Positions 1 to 5,437 of a stretch of 5,437 nucleotides of DNA are shown here, piece by piece (position 1 is the stretch's first letter; each line of letters starts with the position of its first letter). The notes under the pieces were generated by a model. That model did not search any database, was not told where the DNA came from, and saw nothing but the letters and a program-made list of their open reading frames with translations. This stretch comes from an uncultured Spirochaetaceae bacterium. GTDB taxonomy: Bacteria; Spirochaetota; Spirochaetia; SZUA-6; Bin103. The stretch covers positions 1 to 5,437 of the forward strand of contig CAJWOB010000201.1 of assembly GCA_913043885.1 (NCBI GenBank), in the 5' to 3' direction. The position numbers were made by a program, and so were the translations under genes.

Positions 1-2
1 GA

Positions 3-509
3 GGCGCCGTGCGCTTCGTGTCGAGCTTTGTCGATGGCAACGCCGGCGAGTCGGTGAGGATGGAAGCCGAGCTCGATGGTGAGGTCGCCGAGACCGTGCG
101 TACCGAGGGCAACACGCTCGTCTGGGAGTTCGCTCCGGCGCTCGCACAAAATCAGGTCGCATCACAGGATGCGCTCCCCGAAGAGGTCGAGCCCAGGGCG
201 CCCGAGGCTGGTGACAGCTTCACCTCTGCCCCTCCGCTCATCGTCACAGACCCTACCAAGGTCTCGCGCGTGCCTGGCATGAGCCGCAAGCGCCTGACGA
301 TCGATCTTCGCAACGCCGACATCCAGAACGTGCTTCGCCTCATCTCACGTGAAGGCGGCGTCAACATCATCGCTGGTGACGACGTCAGCGGCACCGTGAC
401 CATGCGCCTGCGCGGTGTGCCTCTCGAAGAGGCATTCCTCACCATCCTCCAGTCTCAGGGGCTGGGCTTCGAGAAGCGCGCCAATGTCATCCGCGTCACC
501 ACGCAGAAG
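3..509 (+). pseudogene. pilQ: PilQ-like type IV pilus secretin fragment (AMIN end plus N0/STN), lacking the pore
   Basis: PilQ forms the outer-membrane ring through which type IV pili pass. Residues 1-42, ending in NTLVWEF, look like the last strands of an AMIN domain, the periplasmic peptidoglycan-binding module of PilQ. A Pro/Glu-rich linker follows to about residue 92. Residues 95-165 fit the N0/STN domain: RLTIDLRNADIQNVLRLIS, then GGVNIIAGDDVSGTVTMRL, then the VPLEEAFLTIL helix, then GLGFEKRANVIRV. In a normal PilQ this leads into an N1 domain and the secretin beta-barrel, with several hundred more residues; here the match ends at about residue 167. Codon choice differs from what follows: leucine is mostly CTC, isoleucine only ATC, proline often CCT. 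The AMIN-STN arrangement suggests a Gram-negative source, perhaps Myxococcota or another former deltaproteobacterium, at low confidence. GspD-type secretins also have N0, but the AMIN strand favours PilQ. Confidence 0.72.
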
Positions 510-1508
510 ACCCTGCTCGACGAGCAGACCATCCTCGGCACCGCAATCGGCGCCGGGCAGATGGGTCTGCTCCCGGTGCCGGAGATTCAGTATCTGGCCT
601 ACTACCAGCATGCACAGGACCAGATACGCGGCGAGGCCGGCTCCCTGAGCTTCTTCTCGCAGGGGCAGTTCCGCAATCCGATGGTCGTTCGCATTGCCGG
701 TTGGGCGTATCAGAAGGGCTTCGGCGGACACTTCCACAACGACAACGCGGTCGCCGCGTTGCGTGACGTCCCCGGCATCCTGATTGCCTCTCCGGCTCGC
801 GGCGAGGACGCGGTAGGCATGCTACGGACAGCGATGGCCGCTGCTCGAGTCGATGGACGCATCGTGCTGTTCCTCGAGCCAATAGCGCTGTACCGCACCC
901 GCCATCTGCACAGCGACGGCGACGACCTGTGGGCAGATCGCTATCCGAGCCAGGAGCAGGCGGTCCCGCTCGGCAAGGCGCGGGTGTATCGGGCGCCGGC
1001 CGCCGAAGCGCCGAGCGCCGTTGCTCCCGCCGACCTCACCATCGTCAGCTGGTCGAATGGACTCTGGCTGTCGCTGCAGGCGGCCCAGCAGCTGGCCGAG
1101 AAGCACGGCCTCGGCGCCGAGGTCATCGACCTACGATGGCTGGCACCGCTAGACATCGACACGGTACAGCGGTCGGCGGCGACAACCGGACGCGTCTTGG
1201 TGGTGGACGAGGGCCGCCGGACCGGTGGCGTGGCCGAGACCGTGATCACTTCCCTAGTGGAGCGTGCGACAGCCGACTCCCCTGCGCCGGCGATCGCACG
1301 CTACGCCGCCGCGGATTGCTATATCCCACTCGGCCAGGCCGCCGAGCTGATGCTGCCGTCGCGGGACGGCATCGTCCAGGCCGCGCATGCGCTGTGTAAT
1401 CGCGCCGCCGCGGGCGTGCCGGCTGTCGAGCCGCCTGAAGCGACCCTGGCTGCAACGGCCCGTGGGCGTTCCAAACGCTCGCACCGCCCAGCAGCCGCCG
1501 CCAGGTAG
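3..1508 (+). CDS. Chimeric frame: PilQ-type secretin N-terminal fragment joined to 2-oxoacid dehydrogenase E1 beta-type C-terminal half (5' partial)
   Basis: One open frame runs from the left edge to a TAG at 1506-1508. The GTG at 9 is probably an internal valine: the frame is open to the edge and the first residues already lie inside an AMIN-like strand pattern. Residues are numbered from that GTG. Residues 1-165 resemble the AMIN end and N0/STN domain of PilQ; residues 168-460 resemble the E1 beta-type half of a thiamin-diphosphate 2-oxoacid dehydrogenase. The two families have no known functional link: one is an outer-membrane pilus pore exported through the Sec system, the other a cytoplasmic enzyme. 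Neither is complete. The secretin lacks its N1 and pore domains, and E1 lacks its alpha half. Both family matches are from recognised motifs. That this is an assembly chimera or a recombination product, not a working fusion, is inference. The two pieces are described in separate entries. Confidence 0.8.
   Translation, partial: GAVRFVSSFVDGNAGESVRMEAELDGEVAETVRTEGNTLVWEFAPALAQNQVASQDALPEEVEPRAPEAGDSFTSAPPLIVTDPTKVSRVPGMSRKRLTIDLRNADIQNVLRLISREGGVNIIAGDDVSGTVTMRLRGVPLEEAFLTILQSQGLGFEKRANVIRVTTQKTLLDEQTILGTAIGAGQMGLLPVPEIQYLAYYQHAQDQIRGEAGSLSFFSQGQFRNPMVVRIAGWAYQKGFGGHFHNDNAVAALRDVPGILIASPARGEDAVGMLRTAMAAARVDGRIVLFLEPIALYRTRHLHSDGDDLWADRYPSQEQAVPLGKARVYRAPAAEAPSAVAPADLTIVSWSNGLWLSLQAAQQLAEKHGLGAEVIDLRWLAPLDIDTVQRSAATTGRVLVVDEGRRTGGVAETVITSLVERATADSPAPAIARYAAADCYIPLGQAAELMLPSRDGIVQAAHALCNRAAAGVPAVEPPEATLAATARGRSKRSHRPAAAAR
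510..1508 (+). CDS. Thiamin-diphosphate 2-oxoacid dehydrogenase E1, beta-type pyrimidine-binding and transketolase C-terminal domains (N-terminus missing)
   Basis: E1 decarboxylates a 2-oxoacid on thiamin diphosphate and passes the acyl group to the lipoyl domain of E2, in the cytoplasm. The recognisable part starts at TLLDEQTILG (residues 168-177). Its Glu172 sits where E1 beta chains carry the glutamate that activates the cofactor. Then come AIGAGQMGLLPVPEIQYLAY, the RNPMVVRIAG strand, and GGHFHNDN, whose His243 matches the conserved active-site histidine of E1 beta. PGILIASPARGEDAVGMLR and VLFLEPIALYR complete the pyrimidine-binding domain. The transketolase C-terminal domain spans about 342-460, with VIDLRWLAPLDIDTV (372-386) and RVLVVDEGRRTGGVAE. 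The last ~35 residues are an Ala/Arg-rich tail. The alpha half, with the diphosphate-binding GDG motif, is absent. Homologues of this flavour may be single-chain alpha-beta E1s, so more than half the protein may be lost. The substrate (pyruvate or branched-chain oxoacid) cannot be told. The acyltransferase gene starts 8 bases later. Confidence 0.82.
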   Translation, partial: TLLDEQTILGTAIGAGQMGLLPVPEIQYLAYYQHAQDQIRGEAGSLSFFSQGQFRNPMVVRIAGWAYQKGFGGHFHNDNAVAALRDVPGILIASPARGEDAVGMLRTAMAAARVDGRIVLFLEPIALYRTRHLHSDGDDLWADRYPSQEQAVPLGKARVYRAPAAEAPSAVAPADLTIVSWSNGLWLSLQAAQQLAEKHGLGAEVIDLRWLAPLDIDTVQRSAATTGRVLVVDEGRRTGGVAETVITSLVERATADSPAPAIARYAAADCYIPLGQAAELMLPSRDGIVQAAHALCNRAAAGVPAVEPPEATLAATARGRSKRSHRPAAAAR

Positions 1509-1516
1509 CGAGCATC

Positions 1517-2593
1517 GTGTCCGACTCCCGCCAGCGCGCGCTCGTCGTCTGCCCTGGCCGCCGCTCGTACACCAGCGCCGAGCAGGGCTACCTGCGCCGG
1601 CCGCTGGCCGACACTTCGCGGACGCAGCTGGATGAGGCCATCGCGGCTGTGGACGAGCAGCGCGCCACCGCCGGGCTGCCCGCGCTCGGGGAGATAGACG
1701 GCGCAGACCGGCTGTCGGCGGCGCACCAGGCGGGCGAGAACATCTCCTCACTCATCCTGGCCTGCACCGCGCTGGACTTCCTCAGCATCGACACGAGCCG
1801 GGTCGAAGTGGTGGCCGCAGCGGGCAACAGCATGGGCTGGTACTCGGCGCTGTTCTGTGGCGGCGCCCTGTCCCTCGAGGACACGTTCACCCTGGTGCAA
1901 ACGATGGGCTCGATGGCACGCGACACCCCGGAGGGTCTGATCGGCGGTCAGCTGCTCTACCCCACCGTCGGCGAGGACTGGCGCCACGACCCCACCAGGG
2001 AGGCCGCCGTGGCCTCGGCACTCCAGACCGCCGCCGCCGGGGGCCACCGCGCCGGTTGCTCGATTCACTTTGGCGGCTTCGCGGTCGTGTGGGGCGACGA
2101 GGCCGCCTTGGCGACCGCCGAGGCGGCGCTGCCGGTCCTGCAGATGGGGTCGCGCAGCTACCCGCTACGCCTGCGCGGCCACGCCGCGTTCCACTCCCCG
2201 CTCCTGCAACCCTATTCCGACCGCGGCGTCGCGCAGCTCAGCGACATCGGCTGGCACCAGCCCGCGCTACCGATGATCGACGGCAGGGGCCATCAATGGC
2301 GCCCCTTGTCCACCGACCCGGCGGCACTGCGCGACTACACACTGCGGACCCAGGTGCTGGAGACCTACGACTTCACCGCCAGCATCCGTGTGGCGATGCG
2401 GGAGTACGCCCCCGACCTGGTGCTGTGCCTGGGTCCCGGCGACTCCTTGGGCGCTGCGGTGGCGCAGGTGCTCATCGCCGAGGGCTGGCAAGGCATCGCA
2501 GACCGCGACACGTTCACCGCCCGCCAAGCAGGGAGCCCGCTGCTGGTGTCCTTCGCCCGTCCCGAACAGCGAGCGCTGGCCGTGGCGGGCTGA
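1517..2593 (+). CDS. FabD-like acyltransferase domain protein, probably not malonyl-specific
   Basis: This 358-residue protein has the fold signature of the acyl-carrier-protein acyltransferase family (E. coli FabD is 309). The nucleophile elbow is GNSMGWY, with Ser105 as the expected acyl-accepting serine, against GHSLGEY in FabD. The catalytic histidine is probably His226 in AAFHSPLL. GFAVVWGDEAAL matches the FabD strand before the small subdomain ends, and LVLCLGPGDSLG near the C-terminus matches the FabD VGPG motif. Three positions deviate. The N-terminal PGQGSQ is CPGRRSY, so the oxyanion-hole glutamine is Arg15. The histidine before the serine is Asn104. The arginine that binds the malonyl carboxylate (Arg117 in E. 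coli) aligns with Met130 in LVQTMGSMAR. From known FabD chemistry, the last change argues against malonyl-CoA as substrate. The GTG start gives a sensible N-terminal strand (RALVVCPG) and follows the E1 stop by 8 bases, with only a weak purine-rich stretch (AGGTAGCGAG) upstream. Co-transcription with E1 suggests it handles an acyl group made by that complex (inference). Confidence 0.8.
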   Translation: MSDSRQRALVVCPGRRSYTSAEQGYLRRPLADTSRTQLDEAIAAVDEQRATAGLPALGEIDGADRLSAAHQAGENISSLILACTALDFLSIDTSRVEVVAAAGNSMGWYSALFCGGALSLEDTFTLVQTMGSMARDTPEGLIGGQLLYPTVGEDWRHDPTREAAVASALQTAAAGGHRAGCSIHFGGFAVVWGDEAALATAEAALPVLQMGSRSYPLRLRGHAAFHSPLLQPYSDRGVAQLSDIGWHQPALPMIDGRGHQWRPLSTDPAALRDYTLRTQVLETYDFTASIRVAMREYAPDLVLCLGPGDSLGAAVAQVLIAEGWQGIADRDTFTARQAGSPLLVSFARPEQRALAVAG

Positions 2594-2602
2594 GCTGGTC
2601 GC

Positions 2603-3877
2603 GTGTCATCACCCCTAGCTACCGGCCTCGACGCCGCCCTCGGGATACTCCCGCTGCACGGCACGGTCCAGGAGTACGCATGGGGAGCACAGGGCACGCT
2701 CGCTCGGCTGCTCGACCGCACGCCATCGGGCAAGCCGGAGGCCGAGTACTGGCTGGGCGCTCACCCTGCGTCCCCGTCGCTGGTGGAGCTCGACGGCTCG
2801 ATCCTGCCACTGGATCAACTGATCGCGGAGGCGCCGACGCAAACGCTGGGTGCCGGTCGCGCCCGCCATAGCCTGCCGTTTCTGCTGAAGCTGCTCGCCG
2901 TGGGACGGCCGTTGTCGCTGCAGGTGCACCCCTCCAAGAAGCAGGCCGAGGCCGGCTTCGACCGCGAGCAGGACGCCGGCGTCCCGCTCGACGCCGGCCA
3001 CCGCTCCTACCGCGACCGTAACCACAAGCCGGAGGTGCTGCTCCCCCTCGAGCCGACTACCGCCATGTCGGGGGTGCGCCAGCCCGAGGAGGTGGGCGCA
3101 GCCCTGGCCTCCGTCGCAGCGGCCGCCGCCGGCGCTGCGCTGCCGCCGTCGCTGGCGGACCTGGGCCTTGGCGAGGCGCCGCCAGACCCCGCGCACTGGG
3201 CCGCCCGTTTGGCGAAGGCGCTGCGCGGCGTGTTTTCACTGTCCGCCGATGCCGGTGCGGCGCTGCAGCGGGGCCTCTGCGAGTCGCTCCCAGCCGACAC
3301 CCCCACCGGCGCGCTACTCCACCAGCTGGCGGCGGCGTTCCCCGGCGACCCGACTGTGGTCGCCGCGCTGCTGCTCAATCAGGTTACGCTGCAGCCGGGC
3401 GAGGCGCTGTATAGCGGCGCCGGCACGCTGCACGCCTATGTCAGCGGGGCCGGCGTGGAGCTGATGGCCAGCTCCGACAACGTACTCCGCGCCGGGCTTA
3501 CCCCCAAGCACATCGACGCCGACGAGCTGCTGGCGATTGCCGATCTGCGACCGTCGCCGCCACAGACAGTCACGCCAGGACCGGCCGCGCCGGGGACGGC
3601 CGCGGGCAGCATCGAGAGCGTCTACCGCACCCCGGCGCAGGAGTTCCAGCTCTCGGTAGTCCACCTGGCGCAGGTCCCGCCTCGCGGCGCCGATATACCC
3701 AGTGGCGATGGACCGGAGATCCTGCTACTCCTCGGCGACGACGCCCGAGTGCAGCTCCGCTGGGGCGACGGGGAGCTGGAGCTGAGCCGCGGTGGCGCCG
3801 TGTTCGTGCCGGCGGCGGTCGACGCCTACCAGATCGCGGGGGCAGGCGAGCTGTATCGCGCCCGCCTGCCCAACTGA
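2603..3877 (+). CDS. manA: Mannose-6-phosphate isomerase, class I
   Basis: ManA interconverts mannose-6-phosphate and fructose-6-phosphate in the cytoplasm, using zinc, and feeds GDP-mannose and glycan synthesis or mannose catabolism. At 424 residues it is close to the family (E. coli 391). The class I pattern is clear from end to end: VQEYAWG near the N-terminus, AEYWLGAHP, then LPFLLKLLAVGRPLSLQVHPSK. YRDRNHKPE is the family signature. Expected zinc ligands are Gln107, His109, Glu144 and His277 (in GTLHAY). SSDNVLRAGLTPKHID carries the active-site arginine. The C-terminal cupin-like part ends in GGAVFVPA. Between about residues 165 and 200 lies an Ala/Pro-rich helical segment. The start is GTG, 9 bases after the acyltransferase stop, with no strong ribosome binding site, so translation is probably coupled to the upstream gene. 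The family homology begins about 14 residues in, so a slightly later start is possible. All catalytic residues are present, and I expect an active enzyme. Confidence 0.93.
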   Translation: MSSPLATGLDAALGILPLHGTVQEYAWGAQGTLARLLDRTPSGKPEAEYWLGAHPASPSLVELDGSILPLDQLIAEAPTQTLGAGRARHSLPFLLKLLAVGRPLSLQVHPSKKQAEAGFDREQDAGVPLDAGHRSYRDRNHKPEVLLPLEPTTAMSGVRQPEEVGAALASVAAAAAGAALPPSLADLGLGEAPPDPAHWAARLAKALRGVFSLSADAGAALQRGLCESLPADTPTGALLHQLAAAFPGDPTVVAALLLNQVTLQPGEALYSGAGTLHAYVSGAGVELMASSDNVLRAGLTPKHIDADELLAIADLRPSPPQTVTPGPAAPGTAAGSIESVYRTPAQEFQLSVVHLAQVPPRGADIPSGDGPEILLLLGDDARVQLRWGDGELELSRGGAVFVPAAVDAYQIAGAGELYRARLPN

Positions 3878-3893
3878 CGCTCCGCCGCTGCCT
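3878..3893. other. 16-base convergent intergenic gap, no terminator seen
   Basis: The manA stop and the permease stop are separated by 16 bases. I see no GC-rich stem followed by a T-run in the gap or in the flanking gene ends. The only nearby palindrome is a short GGCG/CGCC match just inside the permease gene, too small to call. Termination is either factor-dependent or inefficient, in which case the two transcripts would overlap tail to tail. Confidence 0.5.
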
Positions 3894-4961
3894 CTAGGCG
3901 TCCGCCAAGGTGCCCTCGACGCGCCGCCCGATGGCGACGACCGGCAGCAGCAGCAATACACAGACGCCGACGCCGATCAGCAACGTTCCCCCCACCTCAT
4001 CCAACCCCTTGCCGGAGGCGGTGATGTCGAAGATCGGGCCGAGGAAGTAGTAGGAGGGGAACAGCCTGGCGATCCACTGCGGCAAGCCCGGAAAAAGGAA
4101 GAACACCGCCGGGGCAAAGACCAGGATGCCCGCACTCTTCCAGATGGCGAACATCGTGGTCATGTCCTTGGCGATGCCGCCCAGGATCAGCCCGAACTCG
4201 GAGGCCATCACCACCGCGACCAACAGTGCGCTCACCATCGCCCACGGCTGCCCGCCGAAGCCGCCGTTCAGAGCCAACGCCACGCCGCCGGCCAGCGACG
4301 CCGCCACGATGCCGAACAGGGCCTTGGCCACCATGGCGTCGGTCATCTGCGCCGGCGTGGTGACCATCGCCAGCAGGGTGCCGCGCTCCTTCTCCTGTAC
4401 CAGGCTCGCCGCCGGCATGAAGGTGCCGCCGAGCAGCAGCGCCATCAGGATGATCAGCGGTGCCAGTCGGTCCGCGATCGGCAGCGCGGTGGTATCGCCG
4501 ACGTCCTCCACCGCAACCATCACCGGAGCCGGCGAGCCGGCCACCTCCCTCACCATGTCGACGGTAGCCACCGCCAGGATGGCGCGGTTGTTGGCCAGCG
4601 ATTCGCCGCTGAAATGAATCTCCAGCGGGGGGCGGCTGCCGTTGCGCACCGCCTCGTCGAAGCCCGGTTGGAGGATGAGCCCGGCGTCGAGGTCGTGGCG
4701 CTCCACCTGCCGTTTCAGCTCGTCGCCGTCGTCCAAGAGGAGGACGTCGATGCCCTCCAGCTGCTGCGCCGCAGCGACGATCTCCGAATCGCCGTTGTCT
4801 ACCAGGCCAAACCGTGGGTTGGGGTCGAACAGCGACCCGAACACCCCCCGGATCAGAAAGGTGAAGACGACCGGGAACACCACCGCCCACAGCAGCAGCG
4901 GCGAGCGTGGTCCCAACGCGATCTCCTTGCGAAAGATGGTAGCTGTTGCGGCAGCGCTCAT
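3894..4961 (-). CDS. ABC-2 type transporter permease (NatB/CcmB-superfamily-like exporter subunit)
   Basis: This 355-residue membrane protein is an ABC-2 type permease. One transmembrane helix lies at about residues 22-40, after the amphipathic start IFRKEIALGPRSP. A soluble extracytoplasmic domain of about 120 residues follows (roughly 45-162). Five more helices come at about 164-182, 207-230, 240-262, 275-291 and 325-344. Between helices 2 and 3 sits EKERGTL (190-196), the cytoplasmic coupling segment typical of these permeases. The large domain after helix 1 is characteristic of NatB-like and drug or lipid exporters. The ATG at 4961 is chosen because it overlaps the upstream stop as ATGA and has a strong purine-rich site (AGGAGG, then GGAGA) before it. 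The in-frame start at 5129 would run 171 bases into the upstream gene. The substrate is unknown; Na+, drug or glycolipid export are all possible. The gene ends tail to tail with manA. Confidence 0.88.
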   Translation of the reverse strand: MSAAATATIFRKEIALGPRSPLLLWAVVFPVVFTFLIRGVFGSLFDPNPRFGLVDNGDSEIVAAAQQLEGIDVLLLDDGDELKRQVERHDLDAGLILQPGFDEAVRNGSRPPLEIHFSGESLANNRAILAVATVDMVREVAGSPAPVMVAVEDVGDTTALPIADRLAPLIILMALLLGGTFMPAASLVQEKERGTLLAMVTTPAQMTDAMVAKALFGIVAASLAGGVALALNGGFGGQPWAMVSALLVAVVMASEFGLILGGIAKDMTTMFAIWKSAGILVFAPAVFFLFPGLPQWIARLFPSYYFLGPIFDITASGKGLDEVGGTLLIGVGVCVLLLLPVVAIGRRVEGTLADA

Positions 4962-5437
4962 AGGTTCTCCACCCTCCTCTTCAGAATCAGCAGGCCGGCG
5001 GCGTAGAGCGCCACGCACCACGCCAGCAGCCGTCCTAGGTGGGGCAGCGCCTCGTTCCAGCCATCGCCGTAGCTGGTAACCCCCACCAGGGTCTGTACCA
5101 GCCCGTACGAGGGCAGCACCTGCACCCACGGGGCCGCCTGTCCCGGAAATATGGTGTCGATGACCGGCACCATCATCGGCAGCATCAACAGGACGTTGAG
5201 GAACACCACGGTGAGGAATTCCTTGCCGGACGCTCCGGCGACGAACGCCACCGCAGTGACCAGGAGCGCGCCGAGAAACACCGCCAGCAACAGGATGAGC
5301 GGGCCGGCGCCGATGCCGCCGATTAGAATCAGCAGTAGCGTGCCCTGAGAGAAGGCCAGGAGCGTGCCGAACACGGTCTTGGCCATCAGGAAGTCGCCGA
5401 GGGTGGCACGCGTCATGGTTACCGCCGTAACCGTTCG
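4958..5437 (-). CDS. ABC-2 type transporter permease, C-terminal part (5' end beyond window)
   Basis: The last 159 residues of a second ABC-2 permease are visible. The frame is open to the right edge, and the residues just before the ATG at 5416 (RTVTAVT) line up with the end of the EKERGTL-type coupling segment of the downstream permease. The ATG at 5416 is therefore an internal methionine. At least four hydrophobic helices follow: around the LLAFSQGTLLLILIGGI region, LILLLAVFLGALLVTAVAFV, FLTVVFLNVLLMLPMMVPVI and LGRLLAWCVALYAAGLLIL. SYGLVQTLVGV sits where ABC-2 permeases have their P/S-rich segment before the last helix. The chain ends KRRVENL, and its TGA overlaps the ATG of the next gene. 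Two different permeases in tandem suggest a heterodimeric exporter. The ATP-binding subunit is not in the window and would be expected further upstream, beyond the right edge. Substrate unknown. Confidence 0.87.
   Translation of the reverse strand, partial: RTVTAVTMTRATLGDFLMAKTVFGTLLAFSQGTLLLILIGGIGAGPLILLLAVFLGALLVTAVAFVAGASGKEFLTVVFLNVLLMLPMMVPVIDTIFPGQAAPWVQVLPSYGLVQTLVGVTSYGDGWNEALPHLGRLLAWCVALYAAGLLILKRRVENL
4962..4978 (-). promoter_or_regulatory. Ribosome binding site for the downstream ABC-2 permease
   Basis: Read on the minus strand, the bases before the ATG at 4961 are AGGAGGGTGGAGAACCT, a strong purine-rich Shine-Dalgarno region inside the 3' end of the upstream permease gene. Together with the ATGA stop-start overlap it decides the start at 4961 over the longer in-frame alternative, and implies translational coupling so that the two subunits are made together. 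Confidence 0.7.

Noticed and set aside
9..11. GTG at 9 as the true start of the first gene
   Set aside because: The frame is open to the window edge and the protein begins inside an AMIN-like pattern with no signal peptide, which PilQ would need.
1..1508. A GC-content step as evidence for the join
   Set aside because: Third-position GC is about 79-80% on both sides. Only the choice among synonymous codons changes, so GC itself was not used as evidence.
1254..1751. Minus-strand frame across the E1-acyltransferase boundary
   Set aside because: Low-complexity Arg/Ala protein, antisense to two recognised genes.
2056..2871. Plus-strand frame bridging the acyltransferase and manA
   Set aside because: Arg/Pro/Ala-rich protein with no motif, overlapping two genes with intact catalytic residues in another frame.
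2615..3196. Minus-strand frame antisense to the manA 5' half
   Set aside because: No recognisable domain, while the plus strand carries the full class I isomerase pattern over the same bases.
3570..3610. Repeated CGGCCGCG-like motifs near 3583-3605 as a possible operator or hairpin
   Set aside because: They lie inside manA in an Ala/Gly/Pro-coding stretch and are what this base composition gives by chance.
3997..4890. Second minus-strand frame of about 297 codons inside the permease
   Set aside because: Gly/Arg/Ala-rich with no domain signature; a frame shadow of the permease gene.
3792..5006. Long plus-strand open frame of about 404 codons opposite the permease
   Set aside because: Its protein is rich in Arg, Gln, His and Asp without family motifs, while the opposite strand encodes a clear six-helix ABC-2 permease. 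It is a GC-rich antisense shadow.
4958..5129. Upstream in-frame start at 5129 for the complete permease
   Set aside because: It would add 56 Gly/Arg-rich residues overlapping the previous permease; the ATGA overlap with a strong ribosome binding site supports 4961.
5414..5416. ATG at 5416 (minus strand) as the start of the right-edge permease
   Set aside because: The frame stays open to the edge, and a start here would remove the first helix and coupling segment of the family.

Overview
The window is GC-rich, protein-dense bacterial DNA with no RNA genes, CRISPR array or insertion sequence that I can see. Third codon positions in the first reading frame are about 80% G or C. The first two complete genes use GTG starts and lie 8-9 bases apart. 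The left-edge frame carries part of a PilQ-type secretin, so that piece comes from a Gram-negative, type IV pilus-bearing bacterium, perhaps Myxococcota-like. The lineage of the rest is uncertain; a high-GC actinobacterium or proteobacterium would fit.

Layout. Positions 1-1508 (+) form one uninterrupted frame made of two unrelated pieces. Roughly 1-509 encode the AMIN end and N0/STN domain of a PilQ-like secretin. Roughly 510-1508 encode the beta-type half of a thiamin-diphosphate 2-oxoacid dehydrogenase E1. Next come a divergent FabD-like acyltransferase (1517-2593, +) and a class I mannose-6-phosphate isomerase (2603-3877, +). After a 16-base convergent gap, two ABC-2 type permease genes lie on the minus strand: a complete one (3894-4961) and, upstream of it, one cut by the right window edge (4958-5437). 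They overlap by an ATGA.

How the genes may work together. E1, acyltransferase and isomerase look co-transcribed. A 2-oxoacid dehydrogenase makes an acyl-CoA and the next gene is an acyl-transfer enzyme lacking the malonyl-binding arginine of FabD, so the two may act in sequence on a non-malonyl acyl group (inference). ManA would supply mannose-6-phosphate/fructose-6-phosphate interconversion. The two permeases would form one exporter whose ATPase gene probably lies beyond the right edge.

The most striking signal is the PilQ-E1 join near 504-527. Synonymous codon choice (Leu, Ile, Pro) changes across it although third-position GC does not. Both families plausibly share residues there, and the secretin pore and E1 alpha half are both missing. 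An assembly chimera or recent illegitimate recombination is the most economical reading; a functional fusion protein is less likely. I see no convincing evidence of a new multi-gene system.
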